Origin: Azospirillum sp.
GTDB taxonomy: Bacteria; Pseudomonadota; Alphaproteobacteria; Azospirillales; Azospirillaceae
Reading direction: 5' to 3'
Length of the DNA: 34,555 nt
NCBI GenBank assembly: GCA_027486405.1
Contig: JAIXPD010000034.1
Location: 1-34,555, forward strand
The notes under the pieces were generated by a model. That model was not told the origin of the DNA, searched no databases, and worked only from the letters and a program-made list of their open reading frames with translations. Of this stretch, positions 7,774 to 17,094 are shown piece by piece. Within the stretch, counting starts at the first letter, position 1. Each line of letters opens with the position of its first letter. The translations under genes and the position numbers were made by a program.

Positions 7774-7814
7774 GACCAATCAGATAGAACCCCTTCGCGC
7801 CGGGAACAGGTGGG

Positions 7815-8762
<948 letters not shown>

Positions 8763-8878
8763 GGCAGGTCGATTCCTGTTGGTGTCGTCTGGACGAACTG
8801 AGACATAGATGAGCGCGCGCGGCCCGTCAGGCAAGAACTCTCGCGCGTCAGCGGCTCAACCGCCCGCGCGCATCGGCG

Positions 8879-9442
8879 TCAGGCCGCGTCTTCCGGTCCG
8901 CCAAAGGCGACGATGGCCGGTTCGTGATCGCAGGCGCGCAAAAAGCGCAACAGGTCGTCGCGGTGGATCGCCGTGGTGCGGTCGTTGATCAGCGGGTGAT
9001 AGTTCAGCAGCTCGTGGTCCATCATCGCGTCTTGCAACACCACCTTCACGCGCCCCTGCGTGTCGTTGACGATCGCCAGCGGCGACACCGAACCGGGGCG
9101 GATGCCCAGACACTCCCACAGCCGTTCGGCCGAGGCGAAGGAGAGCCGGGCCGAGCCGATGGCCTTGTCCAGCCGTTTCAGGTCGATGCGCGCGTCCTCC
9201 AGCGCCACGACCAGCCACAACTGATCCTTCTTGTCCTTCAGGAACAGGTTCTTGCAATGGCCGCCGGGCAGCGCGCCGCGCAGGGCCTTGCTGTCCTCCA
9301 CCGTGCGGAGCGGCGGGTGGCTGTGGGTGGTGGTGGCGATGCCCAGCGCGGCCAGCCGCGCCAGCAGGTCGTCCGGAGAGGTTGGCAAGGGAAGGTCCGA
9401 AGCCGGAGCCTCCGTTGCGGCGGGGATCGTGGCGGTGTCCAT
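8879..9442 (-). CDS. prdX: Prolyl-tRNA editing protein (ProX/PrdX-type deacylase)
   Basis: The 187-residue protein belongs to the YbaK/ProX superfamily that hydrolyses mischarged tRNA, most likely Ala-tRNA(Pro), in trans to prolyl-tRNA synthetase. Visible signatures are HSHPPLRTVEDSKALRG, then GGHCKNLFLKDKKDQLWLV with the conserved lysines, and GIRPGSVSPLAIVNDTQGRV, typical of the PrdX/ProXp-ala branch. The chosen ATG has AAGGGG only two bases upstream, so the exact start is not certain. It is the first gene of the minus-strand group, 116 bp before the thioredoxin gene. Confidence 0.92.
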   Translation of the reverse strand: MDTATIPAATEAPASDLPLPTSPDDLLARLAALGIATTTHSHPPLRTVEDSKALRGALPGGHCKNLFLKDKKDQLWLVVALEDARIDLKRLDKAIGSARLSFASAERLWECLGIRPGSVSPLAIVNDTQGRVKVVLQDAMMDHELLNYHPLINDRTTAIHRDDLLRFLRACDHEPAIVAFGGPEDAA

Positions 9443-9501
9443 GGCCCCTTGTAGCCGCCCGGCGGAAAATCGTCCAGTCGGCGGAAAAACGAAAAAGACG
9501 C

Positions 9502-9529
9502 TTGCGCCCAATCGCAAAATCCTTATAGT
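9502..9529 (+). promoter_or_regulatory. Candidate promoter for tRNA-Gly
   Basis: TTGCGC (9502-9507) and TATAGT (9524-9529) are 16 bp apart, 113 bp before the tRNA. A TTGACG at 9581 is closer but lacks a good -10. Either could serve, so this is tentative. Confidence 0.4.
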
Positions 9530-9642
9530 CCGCCGCACGCCGCCGGTTGGACCGGACGCCGATGACAAACGCGTTTCAGATTGACGACAGTCACAGAAAC
9601 GCCAAGAAAACGGCGCTTCTGCTCAAACAGCGGGTGCGGAGC

Positions 9643-9717
9643 GCGGGCGTAGCTCAGGGGTAGAGCACAACCTTGCCAAGGTTGGGGTCGAGGGTTCGAA
9701 TCCCTTCGCCCGCTCCA
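9643..9717 (+). tRNA. tRNA-Gly (GCC anticodon)
   Basis: The acceptor stem GCGGGCG/CGCCCGC, D-arm GCTC-AGGGGT-AGAGC, anticodon stem CAACC/GGTTG with loop TTGCCAA, and T-arm GAGGG-TTCGAAT-CCCTT are all intact. The anticodon is at 9675-9677. T is the discriminator base and CCA (9715-9717) is encoded. It is followed by its own terminator and then by the parDE pair. Confidence 0.98.
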
Positions 9718-9755
9718 TTTCCCAGCGAAACGATTGTTTCGGTGGATGTCGCAGG

Positions 9756-9786
9756 AAGACCGAGCGGAAACGCTGCGGTCTTTTTT
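9756..9786 (+). terminator. Intrinsic terminator after tRNA-Gly
   Basis: AAGACCGAGCG and CGCTGCGGTCTT pair around a GAAA loop with one bulged base. The stem is followed by six T residues. Confidence 0.88.
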
Positions 9787-9834
9787 GCGTTTTGGGCCCG
9801 CGCGCGTCAGACGCCCCGGCGCAACGCACCCATC

Positions 9835-9872
9835 TTGAAGCTGGTGCTACTGAGTGGTATTTGGTTGCCAAA
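9835..9872 (+). promoter_or_regulatory. Candidate parDE promoter and operator
   Basis: TTGAAG (9835-9840) and TATTTG (9858-9863) are 17 bp apart. The palindrome TTTGG-TTG-CCAAA (9860-9872) overlaps the -10. A ParD-type ribbon-helix-helix antitoxin would be expected to autoregulate from such a site. The -10 is weak. Confidence 0.45.
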
Positions 9873-9882
9873 GGGGCGAACC

Positions 9883-10155
9883 ATGACCGTCAAGACTTCG
9901 ATCTCGTTGACCGACGAACAGGACGCTTACGCGCGTGTTCTTGTCGAAACCGGGCAGTATCCGAGCCTCAGCGCGGTCTTTCAGCGCGGCCTCGATATGC
10001 TCCGGCGTGACAACGAGAAGCGCGATGCGGAGGTTGCGGCGTTGCGGACGCTGATCGACGAGCGCCGCACTGGCACCTTTGTCGATCTCGATGAGGGCGA
10101 GGCTGACACCCGCGCGATGCTGGAGCGCAAGAGGCAAACGCGTGCCGCGCTATAG
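9883..10155 (+). CDS. parD: ParD-family antitoxin (type II)
   Basis: The 90-residue protein has an N-terminal ribbon-helix-helix DNA-binding region (KTSISLTDEQDAYARVLVET, residues 4-23) followed by YPSLSAVFQRGLDMLRRD, a typical ParD/CopG dimer. Its acidic, charged C-terminus would wrap the toxin. The family represses its own operon and neutralises ParE. AAGGGG six bases before the ATG supports the start. The ParE gene overlaps its last 14 bases. Codon and base composition look less GC-rich than the housekeeping neighbours, which fits acquisition beside a tRNA. Confidence 0.92.
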   Translation: MTVKTSISLTDEQDAYARVLVETGQYPSLSAVFQRGLDMLRRDNEKRDAEVAALRTLIDERRTGTFVDLDEGEADTRAMLERKRQTRAAL

Positions 10156-10489
10156 GGTACGCCGCGCGGCGGACGTCACCCGCGACCTGGACCTCATCGA
10201 AGAGCACCTCGCCCACGTCTACCAAGCTCTTGGGGATGATGCGGAGACCGCAACGGAGCGAGCGGCCACACGCATCGTCACAGCCCTCAATTACATGCGG
10301 ACGTTCGAATCCCATCCGCATCGCGGCACCGAGCATCCGGACATTCGGCCCGGCCTGCGCACCGTCACCAGCCGGAACGTCGTCTTCTACTTTGAAATCG
10401 ACGAACCGCTGGTCGAGGTCAGGATCCTCGCTGTTTTCTTTGGAGGCGCAAACCACAGCCAACAGATCTTGGACAGGCTGCGGCCCTGA
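10142..10489 (+). CDS. parE: ParE-family toxin (type II, RelE/ParE fold)
   Basis: The 115-residue protein begins at a GTG inside the end of parD, the usual overlapping layout. Features of the RelE/ParE fold are YRVRRAADVTRDLDLIEEHL, then the basic helix region RIVTALNYMRTFESHPHRGTEH, GLRTVTSRNVVFYFEI, and the C-terminal VEVRILAVFFGGANHSQQIL. Known ParE toxins inhibit DNA gyrase; some relatives cut mRNA instead. There is no frameshift, so the pair appears intact. An earlier in-frame ATG at 10079 would overlap parD by 77 bp and is less likely. Confidence 0.9.
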   Translation: MPRYRVRRAADVTRDLDLIEEHLAHVYQALGDDAETATERAATRIVTALNYMRTFESHPHRGTEHPDIRPGLRTVTSRNVVFYFEIDEPLVEVRILAVFFGGANHSQQILDRLRP

Positions 10490-10536
10490 GCCTCCCCTTG
10501 CGGCTGCCCAAGGAATTTTCGGCAGAGATCCTGTAG

Positions 10537-10582
10537 AAAAAACCAAGGGCCTGCAAGGCGTTCGATGCCTCGCAGGCCCTTG
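10537..10582 (-). terminator. Terminator of hslO
   Basis: CAAGGGCCTGCAAGGC pairs with GCCTCGCAGGCCCTTG. On the minus strand the stem is followed by G and six T. It lies between the convergent parE and hslO genes and may also stop parE transcripts. Confidence 0.85.
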
Positions 10583-10643
10583 CTGCACCATCTGTGCGCA
10601 GGGGGGGCACGCCTTGCGGCCCCGTCACCGGTCGGCGCGATCC

Positions 10644-11579
10644 TTACGCGCCGTACACGCGGTCGAGATCGGCGTCGGTGAAGTGGTAATCGGTCGAACA
10701 GAACTGGCAGGTCACTTCCACCCGGCCATCGTCGATCTTCAGTTCCTGCACCTCGGCGCGCGGCAGGCTCACCAGCATGGTTTCCACCCGCTCGCGCGAG
10801 CAGCGGCAGCCGAAGCGCAGACCATGCGCGTCGTACACGCGAACGCCATCCTCGTGGAACAGGCGGTAAAGCAGGGTCGAGGCGGCCAGATCGACGTCCA
10901 ACAGCTCGTTGCCGGTGACGCTGGACATCAGCGCCAGGGCGCGGATCCAATCCTCTTCCTTGTCCGACGCGTCCACACCCGGTTCCTGCGGCAAGCGCTG
11001 GATCATGACGCCGCCGGTGCGCCAGACGCCGGGGGTTCCATCCGGGTTCACCGCGCGGTCGGCGATCACCGACAGGCCGGTCTGCACCTGCTCCGACTGG
11101 CGGAAATAATGCTGGACGCAGTCGGTCAGCGTCTTGCCATACAGCTCGACGATGCCCTGGTAACGGTCGGTGTCCGGCCCCTGATCGACGGTGAAGGCGA
11201 TGTAGCCCTTGCCCAGCAACGCCGCCGCCGGGGCGATGTCCACGTCACGTTCGGCCTTCGCCAGCTCTTCGGCGTCGTATTGGGCGTAGGCGCGGACGTC
11301 GCCGACCGAGGTGACGTCGGCCACCAGCATCTTGATCGCCCCCTCCCCCTTCGTCTGAAGGGTGAAGATGCCCTCATACTTCAGCATGCTGGACAGCAGC
11401 ACGGCCAGGGTCGCCGTTTCCGCCAGGATGCGGGCGACGCTGTCCGGGTAATCGTGGCGCGTCAGAATTTCATCGATGGCCGGGCCAAGCTTGACCATGC
11501 GGCCGCGCAGGCGCGACGCCTCGATTTGAAAGGGCAGAACAAAATCGTCGGCGAGCGGACGGACGGAAGGATCGTCCAT
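10644..11579 (-). CDS. hslO: Hsp33 redox-regulated chaperone
   Basis: The 311-residue protein is Hsp33, a holdase chaperone switched on by oxidation (hypochlorite, peroxide with heat). The C-terminal zinc switch is complete: C258 and C260 in CRC, and C291 and C294 in CQFC. The N-terminal chaperone domain is recognisable in SVARILAETATLAVLLSSMLKYEGIFTLQTKGEG. The ATG at 11579 has AAGGA eight bases upstream; the frame is open further upstream but without similarity. It follows argF on the same strand with a 169-bp gap that contains a GC-rich hairpin, so it may have its own promoter. Confidence 0.95.
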   Translation of the reverse strand: MDDPSVRPLADDFVLPFQIEASRLRGRMVKLGPAIDEILTRHDYPDSVARILAETATLAVLLSSMLKYEGIFTLQTKGEGAIKMLVADVTSVGDVRAYAQYDAEELAKAERDVDIAPAAALLGKGYIAFTVDQGPDTDRYQGIVELYGKTLTDCVQHYFRQSEQVQTGLSVIADRAVNPDGTPGVWRTGGVMIQRLPQEPGVDASDKEEDWIRALALMSSVTGNELLDVDLAASTLLYRLFHEDGVRVYDAHGLRFGCRCSRERVETMLVSLPRAEVQELKIDDGRVEVTCQFCSTDYHFTDADLDRVYGA

Positions 11580-11700
11580 GAAGGCATTCCTTGAGCAAAA
11601 CCGGGAAAAGGGCGTCTGCGGCAAGATCGGAGCCGCGCGCCGCCAAATCAAGGGCGGCGGGGCTGACGCGCACCCGGCGCAGCCCTTTTTCAGCGCTTTC

Positions 11701-11726
11701 CCCCCACCGCCCCACAGCGGCGGGGG
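11701..11726 (-). terminator. GC-rich hairpin after argF
   Basis: CCCCCACCGC and GCGGCGGGGG form ten pairs (one wobble on the minus strand) around CCCACA. It lies 23 bp after the argF stop. No clear T-tract follows, so it could be a Rho-dependent or partial terminator. Confidence 0.4.
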
Positions 11727-11748
11727 AATCGCGTCGCAACCAACCGGA

Positions 11749-12663
11749 TCAGACCGCGCCCATGCACCAGGCGAGGATCGCCTTTTGCGCGTGCAGACGG
11801 TTTTCCGCCTCGTCCCACACCACCGAATGGCGGCCATCGATCACGCCGTCCGTCACCTCCTCCCCGCGATGGGCGGGCAGGCAGTGCATGAACAGCGCGT
11901 CGGTGTGCGCGTGGGCCATCAGCGCTTCGTTGACCTGATAGGGGGTGAGGATCGCCGCGCGTTCATCGACGTCGGTGTTGTGCATCGACGCCCAGGCGTC
12001 GGTGATGACGCACTCGGTCCCGCGCACCGCCTCTTCCGGCGATTCGGTGACGACCAGACGGCCCTTGCCCTCCGCCTTGGCCCAATCCAACAGCTCCAGT
12101 GACGGGGCGTATTGCGGCGGGCAGGCCAGACGCAGTTCGAAATCGAATCGCACGGCGGCGTGCGCCCAGCTGATCGCAACGTTGTTGCAATCCCCCAGCC
12201 ACGCCACCGACCGCCCGGTGATCGGGCCGCGATGCTCTTCGAAGGTCAGCAGATCGGCCATGATCTGGCAGGGGTGGGTCTGGTCGGTCAGGCCGTTGAT
12301 GATCGGGATGCTGGCGTGTTTGGCCAGCTCATGCACCCGCTCCTCCCCGGTCGTGCGCACCATCACCGCGTCGACGTAGCGCGAGAGCACCCGCGCGGTG
12401 TCGCCGATGGTTTCGCCCCGGCCCAGCTGCATGTCGTCGGGCTTCAGCACCAGCACGTTGCCGCCCAATTGGCGCATCCCGACCTCGAACGACACGCGGG
12501 TGCGGGTCGAGGGCTTTTCGAAGATGAGCGCCAGCGTCTTGTCCTGGAACAGGGTGCGATGGGCGGCCTTGTCGGCCTTGATCGCGATGGCCTGATCAAG
12601 GATGTGGCGCAGCGTGGCGGTGTCCAGGTGATGAACGTCGAGAAAATGCCGAACCGAACTCAT
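11749..12663 (-). CDS. argF: Ornithine carbamoyltransferase
   Basis: The 304-residue enzyme joins ornithine and carbamoyl phosphate to give citrulline in arginine synthesis. The carbamoyl-phosphate site STRTR is at residues 52-56 within [20 protein letters not shown] and the ornithine-loop [11 protein letters not shown] are both present, so it should be active. The start overlaps the argD stop as ATGA, which implies translational coupling and couples it to the enzyme that makes its precursor. Length and motifs are normal for the anabolic form. Confidence 0.97.
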   Translation of the reverse strand: MSSVRHFLDVHHLDTATLRHILDQAIAIKADKAAHRTLFQDKTLALIFEKPSTRTRVSFEVGMRQLGGNVLVLKPDDMQLGRGETIGDTARVLSRYVDAVMVRTTGEERVHELAKHASIPIINGLTDQTHPCQIMADLLTFEEHRGPITGRSVAWLGDCNNVAISWAHAAVRFDFELRLACPPQYAPSLELLDWAKAEGKGRLVVTESPEEAVRGTECVITDAWASMHNTDVDERAAILTPYQVNEALMAHAHTDALFMHCLPAHRGEEVTDGVIDGRHSVVWDEAENRLHAQKAILAWCMGAV

Positions 12664-13832
12664 GCCGTCCACTCCCCTGCGGTCTGGTCGAGGATGGCAA
12701 CGGCCTCTTCCACCTGTTGGTCTTCGATGATGAGCGGCGGCAGCAAACGCACGACGTTGTCGCCCGCCGGAACCGCCAGCAGGCCGTTGGCGCGCAGCTT
12801 CGCCACCACGTCGCCCACCGGCGGGGCGACGCGCAGGCCCAGCAGCAGGCCCTGGCCGCGCAGCTCCAGGAAGAATCCCGGATGCTTGGCGATCAACGCC
12901 TCCAAACGGCCCTGGAGCGTCCCGGCGATGCGCTGGACGCCGTCCAGGAATCCGGGGGCCGTGACCAGATCGAGCACGGCGTTGCCCACGGCGGTCGCCA
13001 ACGGATTCCCGCCATAGGTCGAACCATGGGTCCCGGCGGTCATGCCGGAGGCCGCGCGTTCGGTCGCCAGGCAGGCCCCCAGCGGGAATCCACCGCCGAT
13101 GCCCTTGGCCACCGCCATGACGTCCGGGGTGATCCCGGCCCATTCATGGGCGAACAGCTTGCCGGTGCGGCCCATGCCGCTTTGGATTTCATCGAAGAAC
13201 AGCAGCAGGCCGAATTCGTCACAGACCGCGCGCAGGCCGCGCAGGAATTCGACCGAACCGGCGCGGATGCCACCCTCGCCCTGGATCGGCTCGACGCAGA
13301 TGCCGCCGGTTTCCGGGGTGATGGCGTTGCGCAGCTCGTTCAGATTGCCAAAGGCGACCTGATCGAATCCGTCGAGCAGCGGGCCGAATCCCTTCACCAG
13401 CTTGTCTTGCTTGGCAGCGGAAATCGACCCCAGCGTGCGGCCGTGGAAGGCCTGCTCGAAGGTGATGATGCGGGTCTTTTGCGGGTTGCCGTTTTCGTAA
13501 TGGTACTTGCGCACCACCTTGGCCCCGCATTCCCACGCCTCAGCGCCCGAGTTCGTGAAGAACACGGTGTCGGCGAAGGTCAGCTCCGTCAGCCGCTTGG
13601 CCAGGCTTTCCTGACCGGCGACCCGGAACAGGTTCGAGGTGTGCCACACCTTGTGCGCCTGATCGGTCAGGGCCTTGATCAGGTAAGGATGGGCATGGCC
13701 GAACGCCGTCACCGCCACCCCGGCGGCGAAATCCAGGAATCGTCGCCCGTCGGTCGCGTAAAGATACGGACCTTCCCCGCGCTCGAACACAACATCGGCG
13801 CGGGCGTATGTGGGCATAACGACGGGGATCAC
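12660..13832 (-). CDS. argD: Acetylornithine aminotransferase
   Basis: The PLP enzyme converts N-acetylglutamate semialdehyde to N-acetylornithine, and often also serves succinyldiaminopimelate in lysine synthesis. It has 390 residues from the GTG at 13832. That start is chosen because GGGAGG lies eight bases upstream; the ATG at 13817, fifteen bases further in, has no ribosome site. Motifs are [12 protein letters not shown] (cofactor phosphate), [12 protein letters not shown], and the PLP lysine in [14 protein letters not shown]. It is first in argD-argF, followed by hslO, a conserved order in this group as I recall. Confidence 0.95.
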   Translation of the reverse strand: MIPVVMPTYARADVVFERGEGPYLYATDGRRFLDFAAGVAVTAFGHAHPYLIKALTDQAHKVWHTSNLFRVAGQESLAKRLTELTFADTVFFTNSGAEAWECGAKVVRKYHYENGNPQKTRIITFEQAFHGRTLGSISAAKQDKLVKGFGPLLDGFDQVAFGNLNELRNAITPETGGICVEPIQGEGGIRAGSVEFLRGLRAVCDEFGLLLFFDEIQSGMGRTGKLFAHEWAGITPDVMAVAKGIGGGFPLGACLATERAASGMTAGTHGSTYGGNPLATAVGNAVLDLVTAPGFLDGVQRIAGTLQGRLEALIAKHPGFFLELRGQGLLLGLRVAPPVGDVVAKLRANGLLAVPAGDNVVRLLPPLIIEDQQVEEAVAILDQTAGEWTA

Positions 13833-13968
13833 GGCTTTGGCCTCCCAAAACAGAAAACCCGGCAAGCATTGTACCCGCCGGGAACGCGGCAAATATCCGA
13901 GGTGCGATAGGTTCTGTCAACGGATAGACGCAGAAAAACCACGCGGGCAGGGCAGGAATACCGCCCCC

Positions 13969-14772
13969 TCACGCCTTCAATTTGTAACCTGTCTTGAACA
14001 TCCTCCAGGCCAGCCACCACAGACCGGCGTTGACCCCGGCCATCACCAGAACCCCCAACCACAGCGAGCCGTCGGCCCGGCCGATGAAGCCGTAGCGGAA
14101 GCCGTCGATCATGTAGAAAAACGGGTCGGCGTGGGCGACGTACCAGAAGACCCCCGGCAGCGAATCCACCGAATAGAAGGTGCCGGACAGGAAGGACAGC
14201 GGCGTCACGACGAAGTTGGTCACGGCGGCGATGTTGTCGAATTTCTCCGACCAGACGCCGCCGATCAACCCCAACAGCGACAGCAGCATCGACGCCATCA
14301 GCGCGTGATACAGCACAAAGCCCGGGTGCGGCATGTGCAGCGGCACGAAGCCCCAGATCGTCAGCCCCGTCACCAGCCCGACGATCAGGCCACGGGTGAC
14401 GCCGCCCAGCACAAAGCCGCTGACCAGCTCCATCGGCGACAGCGGCGGCATCAGGATGTCCACGATGTTGCCCTGCACCTTGGCGATCACCACCGAGGAT
14501 GAGGTGTTGGCAAAGGCGTTCTGCACCATCGCCATCATCATCAGGCCGGGGGCGAGGAATTCCAGATAAGGCGTCTCGCCGACCATCCGCACCGCAGCAC
14601 CCAGCGACAGGGCGAAAACGGCGTAATAGAGCAGCGTCGTCACCACCGGCGCCCAGACGGTTTGCTGGTGCACCTTGATGAAGCGCCGCACCTCGCGGGC
14701 GTACAGGGTCCACAGACCGATCCAGTTGACGGAACCGACGGCGCGCGGCATGGGGGGGAGAGGATGGGTCAT
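13969..14772 (-). CDS. ABC-2 type transporter permease (YadH-like)
   Basis: The 267-residue protein has about six membrane helices and the ABC-2 domain. It begins with a cytoplasmic segment (YAREVRRFIKVHQQTVWAPVVTTLLYY) typical of YadH/NodJ-type exporters of drugs or polysaccharide precursors. The conserved C-terminal part reads DPFFYMIDGFRYGFIG. The partner ATPase, normally adjacent, is absent: argD lies downstream and recX is divergent 80 bp upstream. The substrate is unknown. The open frame extends well upstream of the ATG across recX but has no similarity there. An alternative start at MPRAVGS is eight residues in. Confidence 0.88.
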   Translation of the reverse strand: MTHPLPPMPRAVGSVNWIGLWTLYAREVRRFIKVHQQTVWAPVVTTLLYYAVFALSLGAAVRMVGETPYLEFLAPGLMMMAMVQNAFANTSSSVVIAKVQGNIVDILMPPLSPMELVSGFVLGGVTRGLIVGLVTGLTIWGFVPLHMPHPGFVLYHALMASMLLSLLGLIGGVWSEKFDNIAAVTNFVVTPLSFLSGTFYSVDSLPGVFWYVAHADPFFYMIDGFRYGFIGRADGSLWLGVLVMAGVNAGLWWLAWRMFKTGYKLKA

Positions 14773-14852
14773 CGTTCCACGATCCACAAATGAACGCGGG
14801 ACTTTACGTGCCGCCGCCCCGGCGGGCAACCGCCACCACCGCAAGGACAGCC

Positions 14853-15488
14853 ATGACCCGCGACACCCCGCCCCGCCCGCCGACCGGCTTCCGCCCCGAT
14901 CAGCGTTCCGACGCGCGTTCCGATCCGCACTCTGGCCCGCGCGCGCCCAAACCGGTGAAGCGGGTGACGCCCCAGCATCTGGAACACGCCGCCCTGCGCT
15001 ATCTGGAGCGATTCGCCAGTTCCACCGCCAATCTGCGCGCGGTGCTGATGCGGCGGGTCCAGCGCTCCGCCCAGGCGCACGGCGACGATCCGGCGGAGGG
15101 TGCCCGCTGGGTGGACGCGCTGATCGAACGCTACGTCCGCGCCAATCTGCTGAACGACGACACCTACGCCCGGATGCGGACGGAAAGCCTGCTGCGGCGC
15201 GGCGCGTCCACCCGCATGATCGCGCAGAAGCTGGCGGCCAAGGGCATTGACCGCGACCGGACCGACCGGACGCTCGACGAGCTGCGCGAGGATGTCGGCG
15301 GGAATTTGGATGTGCGGGCGGCGCTGGCCTTGGCCAAACGGCGGCGACTCGGCGTGTACCGCGCGCCCGAGGCGCGGGCGGCGCATCGTGACAAGGACAT
15401 GGCGGCGCTGGGGCGGGCCGGATTCGGCTATGAAATCGCCCGGCGCGTGGTGGACGCCGAAGACCCGGACGAGCTGCTGGCGGAGTGA
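14853..15488 (+). CDS. recX: RecX family regulatory protein
   Basis: The 211-residue protein shows the three-helix repeats of RecX: LEHAALRYLERFASSTANLRAVLMRRV, YVRANLLNDDTYARMRTESLLRRGASTRMIAQKLAAKGI, and AALALAKRRRLGVYR followed by AALGRAGFGYEIARRVV. RecX binds the RecA filament and modulates recombination and SOS induction. The N-terminal 35 residues are proline- and arginine-rich and unstructured. The start follows AAGGA by six bases. recA is not in the window. It is transcribed divergently from the ABC permease and ends in a 12-bp hairpin. Confidence 0.88.
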   Translation: MTRDTPPRPPTGFRPDQRSDARSDPHSGPRAPKPVKRVTPQHLEHAALRYLERFASSTANLRAVLMRRVQRSAQAHGDDPAEGARWVDALIERYVRANLLNDDTYARMRTESLLRRGASTRMIAQKLAAKGIDRDRTDRTLDELREDVGGNLDVRAALALAKRRRLGVYRAPEARAAHRDKDMAALGRAGFGYEIARRVVDAEDPDELLAE

Positions 15489-15517
15489 GAAACCCGCGCG
15501 GTTCTGACACGACGAAA

Positions 15518-15546
15518 CGCGCGATTTCCGTTCGGGAAATCGCGCG
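15518..15546 (+). terminator. Hairpin after recX
   Basis: CGCGCGATTTCC and GGAAATCGCGCG form a perfect 12-bp stem around a five-base loop, 30 bp after the recX stop. No T-tract follows, so strength is uncertain. Confidence 0.6.
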
Positions 15547-15600
15547 CCGCTCTCAACCGGGAGTCGGATTCGTCCTGTAAGCGCACAAAACCTGTGTCGG

Positions 15601-15618
15601 CGGGGCGCAATCGCCCCG
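15601..15618 (-). terminator. Hairpin after rpmB
   Basis: CGGGGCG-CAAT-CGCCCCG forms a perfect seven-bp stem 19 bp after the rpmB stop on the minus strand. A short T-run (GGTTTTG) lies about ten bases beyond. Confidence 0.45.
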
Positions 15619-15636
15619 ACCGGTGCGCGCAGCCAA

Positions 15637-15936
15637 TCAGGCGGCGACCTGGGCCTTTTCCTGGGCCTTGGCGATGCGGCGCTTGACGCGGCGGGCGTCG
15701 TCGCTCAGCAGCGCGTCCTTGGCGTCGAGCAGGAAGGCGTCGAGGCCGCCCTTGTGCTCGATCGAACGGATCGCGTGGACCGAGAGGCGCAGACGCACCA
15801 TCGAACCCAGCGCGTCGCTCAGCAGCGAGGTGTCCTGGAGGTTCGGCTGGAAGCGGCGGCGATTCTTGTTGTTGGCGTGGCTGACGTTGTTGCCAAACTG
15901 CGTGCCTTTGCCAGTCACGGAGCACCGACGTGCCAT
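15637..15936 (-). CDS. rpmB: 50S ribosomal protein L28
   Basis: The 99-residue protein matches bacterial L28: it begins [20 protein letters not shown] and continues [14 protein letters not shown]. The alphaproteobacterial form has the extended C-terminus seen here ([18 protein letters not shown]). Only one cysteine is present near the N-terminus, so it is the zinc-free type. AAGGA lies nine bases before the ATG. A strong promoter is visible at 16004-16033, and a GC hairpin lies in the leader at 15974-15991. It is transcribed alone. Confidence 0.97.
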   Translation of the reverse strand: MARRCSVTGKGTQFGNNVSHANNKNRRRFQPNLQDTSLLSDALGSMVRLRLSVHAIRSIEHKGGLDAFLLDAKDALLSDDARRVKRRIAKAQEKAQVAA

Positions 15937-16003
15937 CGGACTTATCCTTTACTTGAACAAATGAAACCCGGTGACGGGCGGAGAACCGCCCGAAGGAGGC
16001 CGC

Positions 16004-16033
16004 TATATAGTCGAACAAAAGAGGGGTCGTCAA
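16004..16033 (-). promoter_or_regulatory. Sigma-70-type promoter of rpmB
   Basis: On the minus strand TTGACG (16028-16033) and TATATA (16004-16009) are 18 bp apart, giving a leader of about 60 bases. The leader contains CGGGCGG-TTCT-CCGCCCG (minus-strand sense), which could be a folding or autoregulatory element. Confidence 0.7.
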
Positions 16034-16137
16034 GGACAGATCCGCGAGAACAAAGCCGAGAATCCGCGATCCCCCCAGAGTCGAACCGCGCCCCGTCCCT
16101 CAACAAAGCCAAGAGACGGCGGCGCGATGGACTGTGT

Positions 16138-16935
16138 TCAACGCGACAGGCCGGTCTTGCCACGGCCACCCGTGCGGCGCACGGCGGCGTTGCGCACCGG
16201 GGCCTTGGTCGCGACCGGAGCCGGAGCCGGAGCCGGGGCGGTGTCCACCACCGGGGCCTCTTCGACCGGAGCGGCTTCGGGAGCCGCCGCGACGACGACC
16301 GGCTCAACCACCGATTCAGCCACCGATTCGACCACCGGGGTCTCGACCGCAGCCGCTTCGACCGCGACGGCCTCAACCACAACAGCCTCAACCACCGGGA
16401 GTTCGGCCGGGGCGTCCACCGGAACCGCTTCCGGCGCGGGCGCAACCGCCTCCACCACAGCGGGGGCAACCTCCACCGGGGCAACCTCGACCGCCACCGC
16501 GTCGACCACCACGGCCGCAACCGGCTCCGGCGCGTCCTCGATGGTTTCGGCCCGCAGCACGATGGGGCCGACCGGCTTGACCGTCACGGCCACGCCCCCC
16601 ACCGGCAGAACAGAGGTCGGCAACACAGCCACTTCGGCGGCGAGCTTGGCCGAAACGTCCAACAGCCCCTGCACCCCTTCGGTGACGCGGGCCTGGGTGG
16701 CGGTCAGCCATTCGCGGTGCAGCGCGGCCAGATCGGCGGGGGTGCGGGCCTTGCCCAGGCCACCGGCCAGACGCCCGGCGTCGGACAGCGAACCGGTCAC
16801 GCCGTCGTACCAACGGCGGTAGCCGTCCTGCATCAGCGCGGCGACGCGGGCCGATTTCGCGGCGGTGGTTTCGGCGTTGGATTTGGCGAGCGTGCCAGCC
16901 TGCGCGAACAGGCCGTAAAAGGGGGCGGCGGTCAT
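16138..16935 (-). CDS. Phasin family protein with long Ala/Val/Pro/Glu-rich tail
   Basis: Residues about 8-105 form a helical phasin-like domain (FAQAGTLAKSNAETTAAKSA, then RRWYDGVTGSLSDAGRL and WLTATQARVTEGVQGLLD). Phasins coat polyhydroxyalkanoate granules. Residues 130-245 are a low-complexity tail rich in alanine, valine, proline and glutamate with repeated VEAV/VEVAP units. The last 18 residues are basic (RNAAVRRTGGRGKTGLSR). An acidic spacer plus a basic end might bridge granules and nucleic acid, as the PhaF/PhaM types do, but this is inference. A 19-bp palindrome 160 bp upstream may be its operator. No PHA synthase gene is nearby. Confidence 0.82.
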   Translation of the reverse strand: MTAAPFYGLFAQAGTLAKSNAETTAAKSARVAALMQDGYRRWYDGVTGSLSDAGRLAGGLGKARTPADLAALHREWLTATQARVTEGVQGLLDVSAKLAAEVAVLPTSVLPVGGVAVTVKPVGPIVLRAETIEDAPEPVAAVVVDAVAVEVAPVEVAPAVVEAVAPAPEAVPVDAPAELPVVEAVVVEAVAVEAAAVETPVVESVAESVVEPVVVAAAPEAAPVEEAPVVDTAPAPAPAPVATKAPVRNAAVRRTGGRGKTGLSR

Positions 16936-17094
16936 GGTGCGTTGTCTCCCATGGACGAATCAGCGTGGCGGAAACGGAAAGGCCGCTCCGGCTAATCCCA
17001 GGAGACTGCGGGCAACCGTTCGCCCAAGCGTCCACGCGGACGCCCCTTTCCCGCTTGTGGAACCCTACCCCCGCCCGCGCTGCGGCGCAATGAA

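Noticed and set aside
14773..15510. N-terminal extension of the ABC permease across recX
   Set aside because: The extension is Pro/Arg/Ser-rich, has no similarity, and recX is well supported on the other strand.
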